From positions 5,580,001 to 5,644,000 of the forward strand of contig NZ_BLLB01000002.1 in assembly GCF_010723735.1 (NCBI RefSeq): 64,000 bases of DNA, given 5' to 3'. Shown in pieces: positions 1 through 8,977 of the stretch. The translations under genes and the position numbers were made by a program. Within the stretch, counting starts at the first letter, position 1; each line of letters begins with the position of its first letter. The DNA is from Mycolicibacterium hippocampi (lineage in GTDB: Bacteria > Actinomycetota > Actinomycetes > Mycobacteriales > Mycobacteriaceae). The notes under the pieces were generated by a model that was not told the origin of the DNA, made no database searches, and worked only from the letters and a program-made list of their open reading frames with translations.

Positions 1-1910
1 GCGAGGTCGGGACGGATCACCCCGGGCGGCCAGTTCGGCACCACCCACGGGATCGCCAGCAGCTCCGTCAGCACCGGCGGGAAGGGCTCGTTGACGGTGA
101 CCCAGTTGTCGACCTGGTCGCCGAACTTCCACGCCACGTAGGCGGCGTACTTCTCGAACTCCTCGGGTGTGCTCGACGACAGCCACCCCGCGGCGGGTGC
201 GGGCAGCCCCAGCTGGATCAGCGGACGCGCGACGATCGGGTCGTGCACCCACACCGGCAGGGTGAAGTGGTTGACGGTCACCATCGGGTCGAGGCCACGC
301 AACCGCAGCGCGTCGAACACTGCCCGATAGTGGCCCACCTCATCGAGGTTCGCCAGCGCGTCGAGCGCCTGCAGATCGGCAAGGCTGACGCCGCCGCCCT
401 CATCCGAGATATCAATAGCTGCAGTGGAATTCGGGAAGATACGGCTCCACTCGATGCCCATCCGGAAGGTGTTCACGCCGAGTTCGTCGCGCGCCAGGTC
501 GGCGTCGTTCTCGTAGGAGACATACGCGCCAGGGCCATCTTCGGGCACCCCGTCGACGAGGCCGAGGAGCTGGTTGAGTGGATCGTGCACCCACCGGTAC
601 CAGTCGGAGTTGGTGTCCACAGGCGAACCGGGGCCGCCTTCGGCCTGGAATCCGGAGTGCGCCACCCCCCAGCGGAAGCCGTCGGGCAGTGACAGATCGA
701 CGCCCTCCACGGGATCGACCGTGACGGTGACGGTGTGGGCCACCCGGTGCCCTCCGCCGGGGTAGAGCAGCGGGCCCAGAATGGGCACGAACTTCAGCAG
801 GCCGAGCAGTCCGCCGATCTGGAGGCCGGCCCGCTGGTCGCTGACGACGACGGTGAACGAGTCGGTGCCGCCGACCGCTGCCATCGCGTTCATCGGCCGG
901 TAGATGAAGTCGCCGTTCTGGTCGACGTGCACAGTGCCACCGTTGTGCGGCCTGCCGATCACCGTGTAGCTCAGTGGGTCTCCATCACGGTCTTCGAACC
1001 CGACTGCGCCAGTCACAACGACATCGCCCTCGAGGGTCAGGCTCTGGGTGTAGGGCAGCGGGTTTTCGACCCGAGTCGGTCTCTGGTTGAAGAACTCGCG
1101 TCGGATCCAGGCCAGCAGTGCCCATTCGGCGGGGTCGGCCGACGGCGCAGCCGGCTTCGACACGAACGGCTGCAGCAGGGCCTCGACGAAGCTGCTGGCG
1201 AGATCGACCACATACGTCACGGCGGTTCGCAGGTCGTATGCGGTGGGCCACGGACGCCATGACGGGACCTCGGGTGGCGCGATGGTGGTGGTGGTGACGA
1301 TGCTCGGCGTCGTCGGCGCGCCCGACGCGGCCTCCTGAGTCACCGCGATTGAACCGGCGATGTCTGGGGGTTCGGCGACGGCTTCTGCTGTGACCGTGGC
1401 GGCCTGCGGGCGGCGGGCCGGTGCGGGCCCCGTTTCCTCGATTCCCTCGGCAGCATCGTCCGTACGGGGCAGCGCCCGCTTGGGTTCGGCTGCCTCGTCG
1501 GTCTCGGTCGGTTCGGCAGGAGTGGGGTCGTCCTCAGTGTCTTCGGCCTCGGCGTCGTCGGCGTCGGCATCGTCGGCATCGTCGGCATCGTCGGCATCGT
1601 CGGCATCGTCGGCATCGTCGGCATCGTCGGCATCGTCGGCATCGTCGGCGGTGTCGTCGGTGTCTCGGCTGTCTTCGGCATCCGGGTCTGCGTCATCTTC
1701 GTCGCCGGCAGCGCCCCTCTTGCCCGAGGAACCGCCGGCGTCGGTCGGTGATGCCGGCTCCGACACGGACGCACCGGCCGCCGAGGAAGGACCATCGGAT
1801 TCCTCGGTCGCCCATGCCGTCCCGGTGCCGGTGAACACGGCGGCGCCGACCCCCAGGGCGACCGCCAGGCTTCCGACGCGACCGATGACCTGTGCAGAGT
1901 TCACCTCCAC
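1..1910 (-). CDS. Secreted family 1 glycoside hydrolase (beta-glucosidase-like), C-terminus cut by window edge
   Basis: The reverse-strand reading frame is open from a GTG at 1908-1910 to base 1, giving about 636 residues without a stop. A GAGGT lies five bases before the start. Seen in order: a signal peptide (GRVGSLAVALGVGAAV, cleavage near GTAWA-TEE, residue about 37); an acidic low-complexity stretch with DDA repeats (about 88-114); an LLAWIRREFFN element (about 265); a cadherin/VCBS-like domain (about 280-400); then from about 405 a GH1 catalytic domain with FRWGVAHSGFQAEGG and, near residue 608, TVNEP, the family acid/base motif. GH1 enzymes hydrolyse beta-glycosides by a retaining mechanism; the nucleophile motif would lie beyond the window. 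The leader suggests action outside the membrane. The N-terminal half matches that of the giant protein at 23621-36079. Substrate is unknown. Confidence 0.88.
   Translation of the reverse strand, partial: MEVNSAQVIGRVGSLAVALGVGAAVFTGTGTAWATEESDGPSSAAGASVSEPASPTDAGGSSGKRGAAGDEDDADPDAEDSRDTDDTADDADDADDADDADDADDADDADDADDADADDAEAEDTEDDPTPAEPTETDEAAEPKRALPRTDDAAEGIEETGPAPARRPQAATVTAEAVAEPPDIAGSIAVTQEAASGAPTTPSIVTTTTIAPPEVPSWRPWPTAYDLRTAVTYVVDLASSFVEALLQPFVSKPAAPSADPAEWALLAWIRREFFNQRPTRVENPLPYTQSLTLEGDVVVTGAVGFEDRDGDPLSYTVIGRPHNGGTVHVDQNGDFIYRPMNAMAAVGGTDSFTVVVSDQRAGLQIGGLLGLLKFVPILGPLLYPGGGHRVAHTVTVTVDPVEGVDLSLPDGFRWGVAHSGFQAEGGPGSPVDTNSDWYRWVHDPLNQLLGLVDGVPEDGPGAYVSYENDADLARDELGVNTFRMGIEWSRIFPNSTAAIDISDEGGGVSLADLQALDALANLDEVGHYRAVFDALRLRGLDPMVTVNHFTLPVWVHDPIVARPLIQLGLPAPAAGWLSSSTPEEFEKYAAYVAWKFGDQVDNWVTVNEPFPPVLTELLAIPWVVPNWPPGVIRPDL
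1567..1647. repeat. Nine perfect copies of a 9-bp tandem repeat (GCATCGTCG)
   Basis: Nine head-to-tail copies of GCATCGTCG, with degenerate copies on both sides. On the reverse strand they encode an Asp-Asp-Ala run in the disordered segment of the secreted glycoside hydrolase. The unit is a multiple of three, so slippage would change linker length without shifting frame. Confidence 0.9.
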
Positions 1911-2047
1911 TGCATACCTCCCCCGGGCCTCGTTGGGGCAGCTTCGGCCGAAGACGACCCCGCGGAGATCAGGCAGGTGTGTTCACCTCACGGGGACGGG
2001 TGCGGACAGTGATAATTACCCGTCGACTGACTGTGAGGGTGGAGCTT

Positions 2048-2824
2048 GTGATTTGGCTGCTGCAGATTCCTGCACCGATACTGGGCTTGCTCTGGGTCGT
2101 CGTGATCGTCGGGTTCTCCGTGGGCGGACTCCTGGTCTTCCGCAAGCTGGTCTCACACACCCGGCTCGAGAACGCGAACACGGTGTCGGGCACCATGTTC
2201 CAGCTGACCGGTGTGCTGTACGCCGTGCTGGTGGCCTTTGTGGTGGTGGTGGTCTGGGAGCAGTTCGGCGACGCCGAGGACGCGAGCACGATGGAAGCCA
2301 ACGCCATCTCCGACCTGCTCCGCGACTCGGTCGCCCTGCCCGCCGAATCACGGACGTCGATCGAGCAGGCCCTGGTCGCCTATACCCGCGACGTGATCGA
2401 GGACGAGTTCCCCCGGATGCACCGGGGTGAGCCGGTCGAGCTGCGGTCTGAACAACTCGTCGCCGTCTGGGAGGCCTACCTGGCGGTGCAACCGCAGACG
2501 CGCAACGAGATCGCCTTCTTCGACCACTCGATCGGCCGGTTGAGCGACCTGGACACCGACCGCTCGCTACGGGTCTCGGCCAGTGGGGCCTCGGTGCCCG
2601 GCGAGCTCTGGGTTCTGCTGGTGGGCGGCGGCGGTGTGGTGATGGCGTTCACGTTCCTGTTCGGCACCCGCGACGTGGTCGTCCACGCGCTTGCGGTCGG
2701 CCTGACCGCGGCGCTGCTGGCCTTCGTCCTCTACCTGATCTTCGCGCTGGAACACCCGTACGTCGGCGATCTGTCGGTGCAGCCGACCGAGTACGTCAAC
2801 GTGCTGGAGGCGTGGGCGGTGTGA
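2048..2824 (+). CDS. DUF4239 (bestrophin-like) membrane protein
   Basis: A protein of about 258 residues with an N-terminal transmembrane pair (IWLLQIPAPILGLLWVVVIV, then the stretch around LYAVLVAFVVVVVW), a soluble middle of about 130 residues containing SRTSIEQALVAYTRDVIEDEFP, and two C-terminal helices (WVLLVGGGGVVMAFTFLFGT and the next). This layout is that of DUF4239. The role is not established; a resemblance to bestrophin-like channels has been noted for the family. The start is taken as GTG 2048, preceded by GAGGGTGGAG; an in-frame GTG at 2033 is an alternative. It is divergent from the glycoside hydrolase and ends 4 bases before the convergent fprB. Confidence 0.75.
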   Translation: MIWLLQIPAPILGLLWVVVIVGFSVGGLLVFRKLVSHTRLENANTVSGTMFQLTGVLYAVLVAFVVVVVWEQFGDAEDASTMEANAISDLLRDSVALPAESRTSIEQALVAYTRDVIEDEFPRMHRGEPVELRSEQLVAVWEAYLAVQPQTRNEIAFFDHSIGRLSDLDTDRSLRVSASGASVPGELWVLLVGGGGVVMAFTFLFGTRDVVVHALAVGLTAALLAFVLYLIFALEHPYVGDLSVQPTEYVNVLEAWAV

Positions 2825-2828
2825 CGGT

Positions 2829-4511
2829 TCAGCGCCGTAGGCCGGCGAGCAGCCGCTGATGCACCGGCGGCGCCGGTGCTGCTGCAGCGGCTTCGACCAT
2901 GCCGGCGACGGTGGTGAACTTGACGCGAGGTCGCAGATCACCGCCGCGGCCGACCTCGGCGTCGTCGATCGCCTTCCACCCGGCGGCGTCGATGACGGCG
3001 GGCTGCCTGCCCCGGACGAACCGGTCGAGCGAGGCGACCTTGTGGACGGGCTCGCTCAACAGCCCGACGTTGTAGTCGGCGACCAGGTTGTGCACCGTCT
3101 GGGCGGCACACGACTTGTTGGTCCCGATGAACCCGGTCGGGCCGCGCTTGATCCACCCCGCGACATAGCTGCCCGGCACCGGCTCCCGGGTCCGCGGATC
3201 GAGCACCCGGCCGCCGTCGTTGGGGACCACCGCGGCCGCGTCGTCGAACGGCAGACCACGAATCGGCTTGCCGCGGTACCCGATTGACGTCAACACCAGA
3301 CCGGCGGCGAGTTCGCGCACCTCGTCGGTGCCCGTCACCGAGAACTCCACCCCGGTGGCGGCACCCTCCCCCAGCACGCGCCTGGGGGTCAGCCCGTAGG
3401 CCAACCGGATTCTGGGTCGCTCCCCACCGGGGTCGGACGCCTGGCCCAGCTTGGCCAGGATCTCGAGCTTGTTGCGGGTCAGCGGGTCGGCTTCGCTTGC
3501 GAGATCGCGGATCACCAGATCGTGGTCGGCGGTATCGAGCACCACCTCGCATGTCGACGTCAGACCAATGAGCTCGGGCAGGGTGAAGGCCGACGCAGCG
3601 GGTCCCCGACGGGCCGCGATCACCACCTCCTGCACCCGGGAAGCGCGCAGGGTTTCCAGCGCATGGTCGGCGATGTCGGTGCGCGCCAGGACATCCGGGT
3701 CGGTCGTCAGGATGCGCGCGACGTCCAGCGCCACGTTCCCGTTGCCCACTATGACGACGCGTTCGCCGCTGAGATCGACGGGCAGCCCGGCATATTCCGG
3801 ATGCCCGTTGAACCAGGCGACGACCTCGGTCGCGGTCGATGTCCCCGGAAGTCCCATCCCCGGCACCTCGAGACGACGGTCGTCGGGTGCGCCGACCGCG
3901 TACAGCACCGCGTGATGATGTTCGAGCAGTTCGTCGTGCGTCAGGTCCGACCCCACCTCACAGTTGAGATAGAAGGAGAACCCGGGAAGACGGGCGATGC
4001 GGTCGAAGAGCCGGGTCACCCTCTTGGTGCTCTGATGGTCGGGGGCCACACCCGCACGCACCAGGCCGTAGGGCGTCGGGAGCTTTTCGAAAACGTTGAC
4101 CCGCACGCCCTGCTGGGTCAGCAGTTCGTCGGCGGCATACATCGCGGCCGGACCGGACCCCACCACGGCGACTCGCAGCGGGCCGCCCGGCCGCGGGTGC
4201 ACCACCGGCGCCTCCAGCACCGGAGCCAGCTTGGACGTCGGGGGCAGCTTGGTCTCCCGCTGCGGATAGAACGCCGCGTTCAACTCGACGAACGGCAACT
4301 GCTTGTCGGTCAGCCGGGTGTCCGGCGCGATCGCGCCGACGGGGCATGCGGACACACACGCGCCACAGTCGACACACGCCACCGGATCGATGTAGAGCAT
4401 CTCCGCGGTGGCGAAGCCCGGCTCGTCGGGTGACGGGTGGATGCAGTTGACCGGGCACGCGTAAACGCACGACCCGTCGCTGCAGCACGACTGGGTGATG
4501 ACGTGAGGCAT
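2829..4511 (-). CDS. fprB: Ferredoxin / ferredoxin-NADP reductase FprB
   Basis: 560 residues, near the 575 of M. tuberculosis FprB (Rv0886), and collinear with it as I recall that sequence. Residues 1-60 form a bacterial ferredoxin domain with two cysteine clusters (CCSDGSCVYACPVNC and CVDCGACVSACPVG), as in 7Fe/8Fe ferredoxins. From about 110 comes an adrenodoxin-reductase-like FAD/NADPH domain: FAD-binding VVGSGPAAMYAADEL, VIVGNGNVALDVARIL for NADPH, and a C-terminal KRGPTGFIGTNK motif. It would pass electrons between NADPH and an iron-sulfur carrier, here fused in one chain. It lies 21 bases downstream of the AurF-like diiron gene in the same orientation, so it could be that oxygenase's reductase (inference). 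The same pair is adjacent in M. tuberculosis. Confidence 0.93.
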   Translation of the reverse strand: MPHVITQSCCSDGSCVYACPVNCIHPSPDEPGFATAEMLYIDPVACVDCGACVSACPVGAIAPDTRLTDKQLPFVELNAAFYPQRETKLPPTSKLAPVLEAPVVHPRPGGPLRVAVVGSGPAAMYAADELLTQQGVRVNVFEKLPTPYGLVRAGVAPDHQSTKRVTRLFDRIARLPGFSFYLNCEVGSDLTHDELLEHHHAVLYAVGAPDDRRLEVPGMGLPGTSTATEVVAWFNGHPEYAGLPVDLSGERVVIVGNGNVALDVARILTTDPDVLARTDIADHALETLRASRVQEVVIAARRGPAASAFTLPELIGLTSTCEVVLDTADHDLVIRDLASEADPLTRNKLEILAKLGQASDPGGERPRIRLAYGLTPRRVLGEGAATGVEFSVTGTDEVRELAAGLVLTSIGYRGKPIRGLPFDDAAAVVPNDGGRVLDPRTREPVPGSYVAGWIKRGPTGFIGTNKSCAAQTVHNLVADYNVGLLSEPVHKVASLDRFVRGRQPAVIDAAGWKAIDDAEVGRGGDLRPRVKFTTVAGMVEAAAAAPAPPVHQRLLAGLRR

Positions 4512-4532
4512 GAGGATCCTGTCCGGGACCGC

Positions 4533-5570
4533 CTACGCGGCGGTCACCACGTGCTGACGCGCCGGTTCGCTGCGGTAGCGGCTGGGCTGGCCGTCGATCC
4601 TGCACGCCCGCCACATCAACTTCGCGGCCGGGTTCATCAACCCTGTCTCGTGGCACAGCATCCGGACATCGCCGAACATGTCGCGCAGGAACTGCCGCGA
4701 CTCCGGCGAACGGAAGAACAGCTCCCGCTTGACCGAGCGCGGGATGTCGAACTCCTTCCAGAAGGATTTCGGCGGCTTGACGATCGCCTGGCACAACACC
4801 CGCATGATGATCGGCACGTGCAGCGACAGCCAGAAGCGCTTGCGGCGCGGCAGGTGCGGAACCCGCTTGCGCAGATACTCGTGGGCGAACGAGATGTGCC
4901 GGGCCTCTTCGGCGACGTGGATGGCCATCACGCGCTCCATGATCGGGTGCAGCGCCTTGCCTTCCCGCAGGATGTTCTTCTGGGTGTGGTCGATGGGCTC
5001 CTCGCCGGCCAGCACCCCGAAGAAGAACGGGATGGGCAGCGGGCCCGCGGCCAGCGGGATGAACTGCGACAGCCACTTGAGCATCCGCGGCATGCCGGGC
5101 ACGTCGGCGCCGATGCGGTTCACCATCTCCTGGAACATCATGGTGTGGTTGCATTCTTCGACCGATTCGTGCAGGCAGTACCGGTACTCCGGGGAGCCGT
5201 TCGGGACCCAGAACGCGTAGTTCATCAGACCGCGAATCAGGATCGACTCGAAGTGCAGGCCCACTTTGGCGACGTTTGCCTGGCGCCACATCCCGATCTC
5301 GATCTGCCGCTCCACCGGCTGCGATTGGTACCAGGGGTGACGTCCGATCGGGTCGGTTCCGGGCAGGATCCAGCGGGTGTCATCGGGGACCACCGCGAAC
5401 TCGGGCGAGTCCCACTCGATGTCCGTATACGGATTGAAGTTACGTCGCACCGACCCCTCGGACAGGGTGGTCAGCATGTCGACGTACTCCCGGTCCTCCG
5501 GGCTGTCGCCGATCTCCATGTTCTTGCGCCAGCGCCGGATGATCGGCGTTCGAGCTTCCTTGACAGCCAT
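4533..5570 (-). CDS. AurF-like diiron oxygenase (Rv0885-type)
   Basis: 345 residues from the ATG at 5568-5570, preceded by GGGAGG; the longer open frame upstream has no ribosome site. Two ferritin-like metal motifs are visible, EECNH near residue 128 and HVAEEARH near 185, together with further acidic and His residues typical of p-aminobenzoate N-oxygenase (AurF) relatives. AurF enzymes use a non-haem diiron centre and O2 to oxidise arylamines; the substrate of mycobacterial members is unknown. The gene is first in an operon with fprB and divergent from serC across 217 bp carrying a CRP-like site. M. tuberculosis keeps this arrangement. Confidence 0.82.
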   Translation of the reverse strand: MAVKEARTPIIRRWRKNMEIGDSPEDREYVDMLTTLSEGSVRRNFNPYTDIEWDSPEFAVVPDDTRWILPGTDPIGRHPWYQSQPVERQIEIGMWRQANVAKVGLHFESILIRGLMNYAFWVPNGSPEYRYCLHESVEECNHTMMFQEMVNRIGADVPGMPRMLKWLSQFIPLAAGPLPIPFFFGVLAGEEPIDHTQKNILREGKALHPIMERVMAIHVAEEARHISFAHEYLRKRVPHLPRRKRFWLSLHVPIIMRVLCQAIVKPPKSFWKEFDIPRSVKRELFFRSPESRQFLRDMFGDVRMLCHETGLMNPAAKLMWRACRIDGQPSRYRSEPARQHVVTAA

Positions 5571-5690
5571 CTTGAGCCTCCCGTGAGGTTTACATTCGTC
5601 CGCTCGCTGTCCAAATACAGTACCCATGGTCCCAGGAATTGAACAGGCCGTTTTGCGGCAGTGTGGCCACCAGGGGTTATCTGCGTCACA

Positions 5691-5706
5691 TGTGTTCTAA
5701 GTCACA
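5691..5706. promoter_or_regulatory. Candidate CRP (cAMP receptor protein) operator between the AurF-like gene and serC
   Basis: TGTGT-N6-TCACA, one mismatch from the mycobacterial CRP consensus TGTGA-N6-TCACA. It lies about 120 bases before the diiron gene start and 82 bases before serC. In M. tuberculosis CRP (Rv3676) is reported to act on this same divergent serC/Rv0885 region, which supports the call. The rest of the 217-bp gap shows no gene. Confidence 0.68.
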
Positions 5707-5787
5707 GTCACTGGGGTGAGCGGGGACGTTTTGCGTACCCAGGACCCACGCTCGGCGGACCGGGCACCGGAACTTAGGCTGGTCGAC

Positions 5788-6906
5788 ATGGCCGACGCTT
5801 CCCTGATCATCCCGCCCGAGCTCAAGCCCGCAGACGGACGCTTCGGCTGCGGACCGTCCAAGGTCCGGCCGGAGCAGCTGCAGGCGCTGGCCGCCGCCGG
5901 CGAGTTGTTCGGCACCTCGCACCGGCAGGCGCCGGTGAAGAATCTGGTGGGTCGCGTGCGGGACGGGCTGCGCCGGCTGTTCTCCCTGCCCGAAGGCTAC
6001 GAGGTGGTCCTCGGCAACGGCGGATCCACCGCCTTCTGGGACGCCGCGGCGTTCGGTCTGATCGACAAGCGCTCGCTGCATCTCACCTACGGCGAGTTCA
6101 GTGCCAAGTTCGCCTCGGCCGTGGCGAAGAACCCGTTCGTCGGCGATCCGGTGGTCGTCAAGGCGGACGCGGGCAGCGCACCCGAACCGGTGTCCGACCC
6201 CTCCGTCGACCTGATCGCGTGGGCACACAACGAGACCTCCACCGGCGTCGCGGTCCCGGTGGTGCGCCCCGACGGTTCGGGTGACGCGCTGATCGCCATC
6301 GACGCCACCTCGGCGGCCGGCGGGCTGCCGGTCGACATCTGTGATGCCGATGTCTACTACTTCGCGCCGCAGAAGAACTTCGCTGGTGACGGCGGTCTGT
6401 GGATCGCGCTGATGTCGCCCGCCGCGCTGGCCCGGGTGGAGGCGATCGCCGGTTCCGGACGCTGGGTGCCGGAGTTCCTGTCGCTGCCCATCGCGATCGA
6501 CAACAGCGTCAAGAACCAGACGTACAACACCCCGGCCATCGGCACGCTGGTGCTGCTGGCCGAACAGATCGACTGGCTGCTCGGCAACGGCGGCCTGGAC
6601 TGGGCCACCAAACGGACCGCTGACTCCTCGGGGCGGTTGTACTCGTGGGCCGAGGCGTCACCGTTCGCCACACCGTTCGTCACCGATCCGAAGCTGCGCT
6701 CCCAGGTCGTGGGCACCATCGACTTCTCCGACTCCGTCGACGCCGCGGCGGTCGCCAAGATCCTGCGCGCGAACGGCATCGTCGACACCGAGCCGTACCG
6801 CAAGCTGGGACGCAACCAACTCCGCGTCGGGATGTTCCCCGCAGTAGAGCCCGACGACGTCAGCGCGTTGACGGCGTGCGTCGACTTTGTGGTGGAGCGG
6901 CTTTAG
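5788..6906 (+). CDS. serC: Phosphoserine aminotransferase SerC
   Basis: 372 residues, matching M. tuberculosis SerC (Rv0884c) over its whole length. It converts 3-phosphohydroxypyruvate and glutamate to 3-phosphoserine in serine biosynthesis, using PLP; the lysine in YYFAPQKNFAGDGG is the expected Schiff-base residue. FGCGPSKVRPEQL near the start and YRKLGRNQLRVGMFPAVEP near the end are hallmarks of the actinobacterial form. The start was set at ATG 5788 (MADASL), by comparison with the M. tuberculosis N-terminus, rather than at an upstream ATG (5716) in the promoter region. Divergent from the AurF-fprB operon. Confidence 0.96.
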   Translation: MADASLIIPPELKPADGRFGCGPSKVRPEQLQALAAAGELFGTSHRQAPVKNLVGRVRDGLRRLFSLPEGYEVVLGNGGSTAFWDAAAFGLIDKRSLHLTYGEFSAKFASAVAKNPFVGDPVVVKADAGSAPEPVSDPSVDLIAWAHNETSTGVAVPVVRPDGSGDALIAIDATSAAGGLPVDICDADVYYFAPQKNFAGDGGLWIALMSPAALARVEAIAGSGRWVPEFLSLPIAIDNSVKNQTYNTPAIGTLVLLAEQIDWLLGNGGLDWATKRTADSSGRLYSWAEASPFATPFVTDPKLRSQVVGTIDFSDSVDAAAVAKILRANGIVDTEPYRKLGRNQLRVGMFPAVEPDDVSALTACVDFVVERL

Positions 6907-7035
6907 CCGCGACAGAAGGTGGCGAGCGGCTTTGGTTGCGCTTCAGCCGCTGCCGCGTGTCACCCCGGTTACGGACCGATAACGCAGTAGGGTCACGTCC
7001 GTATCGGGTTTGGCATCAGCCCGGAGGAGGTCGTA

Positions 7036-7815
7036 ATGCGGGAACTCAGGGTCCTAGGACTCGACGTCGACAGCCGACGGATCATCTGCGAAACCGACGA
7101 CTCCACGGAGAAGTTCGTGCTGCGCTCCGACGAGCGCCTCAAAGCCGCGGTACGCGGCGACCAAGTCGGCTCAAACCAAACCACGATCGAGGTCGAGGCT
7201 AAAAACGTGCTGCGCCCCAAGGAGATTCAGGCAAAAATCCGCTCAGGCGCGTCAGTCGAGCAGGTCGCGTCGGCGTCCGGGATGGACATCTCCCGCGTCG
7301 AGCGATTTGCCCATCCGGTTCTGCTGGAGCGCGCCCGCGCCGCCGAACTGGCCACCGCGGCCCATCCAGTGCTCGCCGACGGCCCGTCGGTGTTGACCCT
7401 GCTGGAGACCGTGACCACCGCACTCGTCGCCCGGGGTCTGGACCCCGACGTCACGAACTGGGACGCCTGGCGCAACGAGGACGGCCGGTGGACCGTACAG
7501 ATGTCGTGGACCGCCGGAAGGTCCGACCTGCAGGCGCACTTCCGCTTCGCCCCGGGGGCGCACGGCGGCACCGTCACGGCCTTCGACGACGCCGCGTGCG
7601 AGCTGATCGACCCGAGCTTCGCCCGTCCGCTGCGACCCCTGGCGCCGGTGGCGCAACTGGCGCTCGACGAGCCGGACACCCCGCTGGCGCCGCCGACCGA
7701 AGCACCCGAGCCGCCCCCGACGACGAAGCCGCCACGCCCGAAGAAGGGCCGGCCTGCCGTCCCGGCCTGGGAGGACGTCTTGCTAGGCGTTCGTTCCAGC
7801 GGCGGCCAGCGCTAG
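7036..7815 (+). CDS. sepH: Septation protein SepH
   Basis: 259 residues starting MRELRVLGLDVDSRRIICET after a GGAGGAGG ribosome site. The N-terminal DUF3071 domain includes a helix-turn-helix-like segment (IRSGASVEQVASASGMDISR, residues about 70-90); a Pro-rich tail ends in PAWEDVLLGVRSSG, a motif conserved at the C-terminus of SepH. SepH promotes FtsZ assembly and cell division in Streptomyces and mycobacteria (Rv0883c is the M. tuberculosis member). The last 33 bases overlap the convergent DUF2537 gene. Confidence 0.93.
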   Translation: MRELRVLGLDVDSRRIICETDDSTEKFVLRSDERLKAAVRGDQVGSNQTTIEVEAKNVLRPKEIQAKIRSGASVEQVASASGMDISRVERFAHPVLLERARAAELATAAHPVLADGPSVLTLLETVTTALVARGLDPDVTNWDAWRNEDGRWTVQMSWTAGRSDLQAHFRFAPGAHGGTVTAFDDAACELIDPSFARPLRPLAPVAQLALDEPDTPLAPPTEAPEPPPTTKPPRPKKGRPAVPAWEDVLLGVRSSGGQR

Positions 7816-8061
7816 CAGCGCAATCCAGGAAACCGCGACGCCGACAGCTGAACCGAGCACAAACCAACGCCATACCGGCACCTTGCGCCACCCCCACACC
7901 GTCGGGGCGAGGCCGCCGACAGCGACCAGGTTCAGTCCGACCGCGAGCAGCGGATGCACCCGCGCCAGCCCGATGCTGAGCACGACGATGGCCGCGCCGA
8001 TCACGGCGGCGACAAACGCCGCCACCGTCAGACCTGTTGCCCACGGCGTGGAGTCGGTCAC
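7783..8061 (-). CDS. DUF2537 small membrane protein (Rv0882-type)
   Basis: 92 residues with three to four predicted transmembrane helices (for example GLTVAAFVAAVIGAAIVVL and WFVLGSAVGVAVSWIALLAL). Size and position match Rv0882. It follows the TrmH-type methylase with a 4-base ATGA overlap, so the two are translationally coupled. Its 3' end overlaps sepH on the other strand. No function is assigned to the family. Confidence 0.82.
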   Translation of the reverse strand: MTDSTPWATGLTVAAFVAAVIGAAIVVLSIGLARVHPLLAVGLNLVAVGGLAPTVWGWRKVPVWRWFVLGSAVGVAVSWIALLALAAAGTNA

Positions 8062-8873
8062 TTCCCGAGCCTATCCCGCTCGTAGAAGGCCAACGCTGCG
8101 GCTGTCGCCACGTTGAGCGAGTCGGTTCCCCGCGACATCGGGATTCGCACGCACACGTCGCTGGACCGCATCGTCCGCTCCTGCAGGCCCGGCCCTTCCG
8201 CGCCGACCATGATCGCCACCCGCTGCGCGGCCAACCCCGGCATCGCCTCCGCCAGCGACTCCGCACCCGGGTCAGGCGTCATCGCCAACAGCCGAAAACC
8301 AGTCTCCCGCAACAATTCGAGGTCGGCGGGCCAGCGCTCGGCCCTGGCGAACGGCACCAGCAACGCGTGTCCCATCGAGACGCGGACAGCACGCCGGTAC
8401 AGCGGGTCGGCGCAACCGCTGCCGAAGACCACCGCATCCACTCCGAGTCCCGCGGCATTGCGAAAAACAGAGCCGAGGTTCTCGTGGTCGTTGACACCTT
8501 CGAGGACCGCGACGGTCCGGGCGCCCTCGAGTACATGCGGCACCGTCAGCTCGGTCGCGCGCGACGCCGAGGCGAGCACACCCCGGTTCAGGTGAAACCC
8601 GACGACCTCCGCCATCACCTCGGCCGTCACCCGGTAGAACGGTGCGGCCACACCGTCGAGGTCGGCACCGAGTTCAGCTCGCCGCCGCTCGGTGCCCAGG
8701 AGCGCCCGCGGCGTGAAACGGGACGCGAGCATGCGCTGCACCACCAACACACCCTCGGCGATCACCAGCCCTTTTCCTGTGGGCAGGTCCGGTCGCCGGT
8801 CGACGCTGTTGAGGTCCCGGAAGTCGTCGAGCCGAGGGTCGCCGGGATCGGCGACATCGATCACGTTGGCCAT
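8058..8873 (-). CDS. TrmH/SpoU-family RNA 2'-O-methyltransferase (Rv0881-type)
   Basis: 271 residues. The three SPOUT motifs are present: NLGSVFRNAAGLGVDAVVFG, IMVGAEGPGL and RIPMSRGTDSLNVATAAA, which form the knotted SAM-binding site. An N-terminal substrate-binding region (VLVVQRMLASRFTPRALLG) precedes them. Such enzymes methylate the ribose 2'-OH of rRNA or tRNA with SAM; the exact target cannot be read from sequence. The start is ATG 8873, with a GTG immediately upstream as an alternative. Co-transcribed with DUF2537. Confidence 0.88.
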   Translation of the reverse strand: MANVIDVADPGDPRLDDFRDLNSVDRRPDLPTGKGLVIAEGVLVVQRMLASRFTPRALLGTERRRAELGADLDGVAAPFYRVTAEVMAEVVGFHLNRGVLASASRATELTVPHVLEGARTVAVLEGVNDHENLGSVFRNAAGLGVDAVVFGSGCADPLYRRAVRVSMGHALLVPFARAERWPADLELLRETGFRLLAMTPDPGAESLAEAMPGLAAQRVAIMVGAEGPGLQERTMRSSDVCVRIPMSRGTDSLNVATAAALAFYERDRLGK

Positions 8874-8977
8874 CACGCGTTTTGGTGACCATCGACAACG
8901 GATCCGACGGCACTCACAGCGTCGAGACTACCCAGTTGGTCTCGGGCTGCGATCACCGATCGGCTACGTTGAACGCA

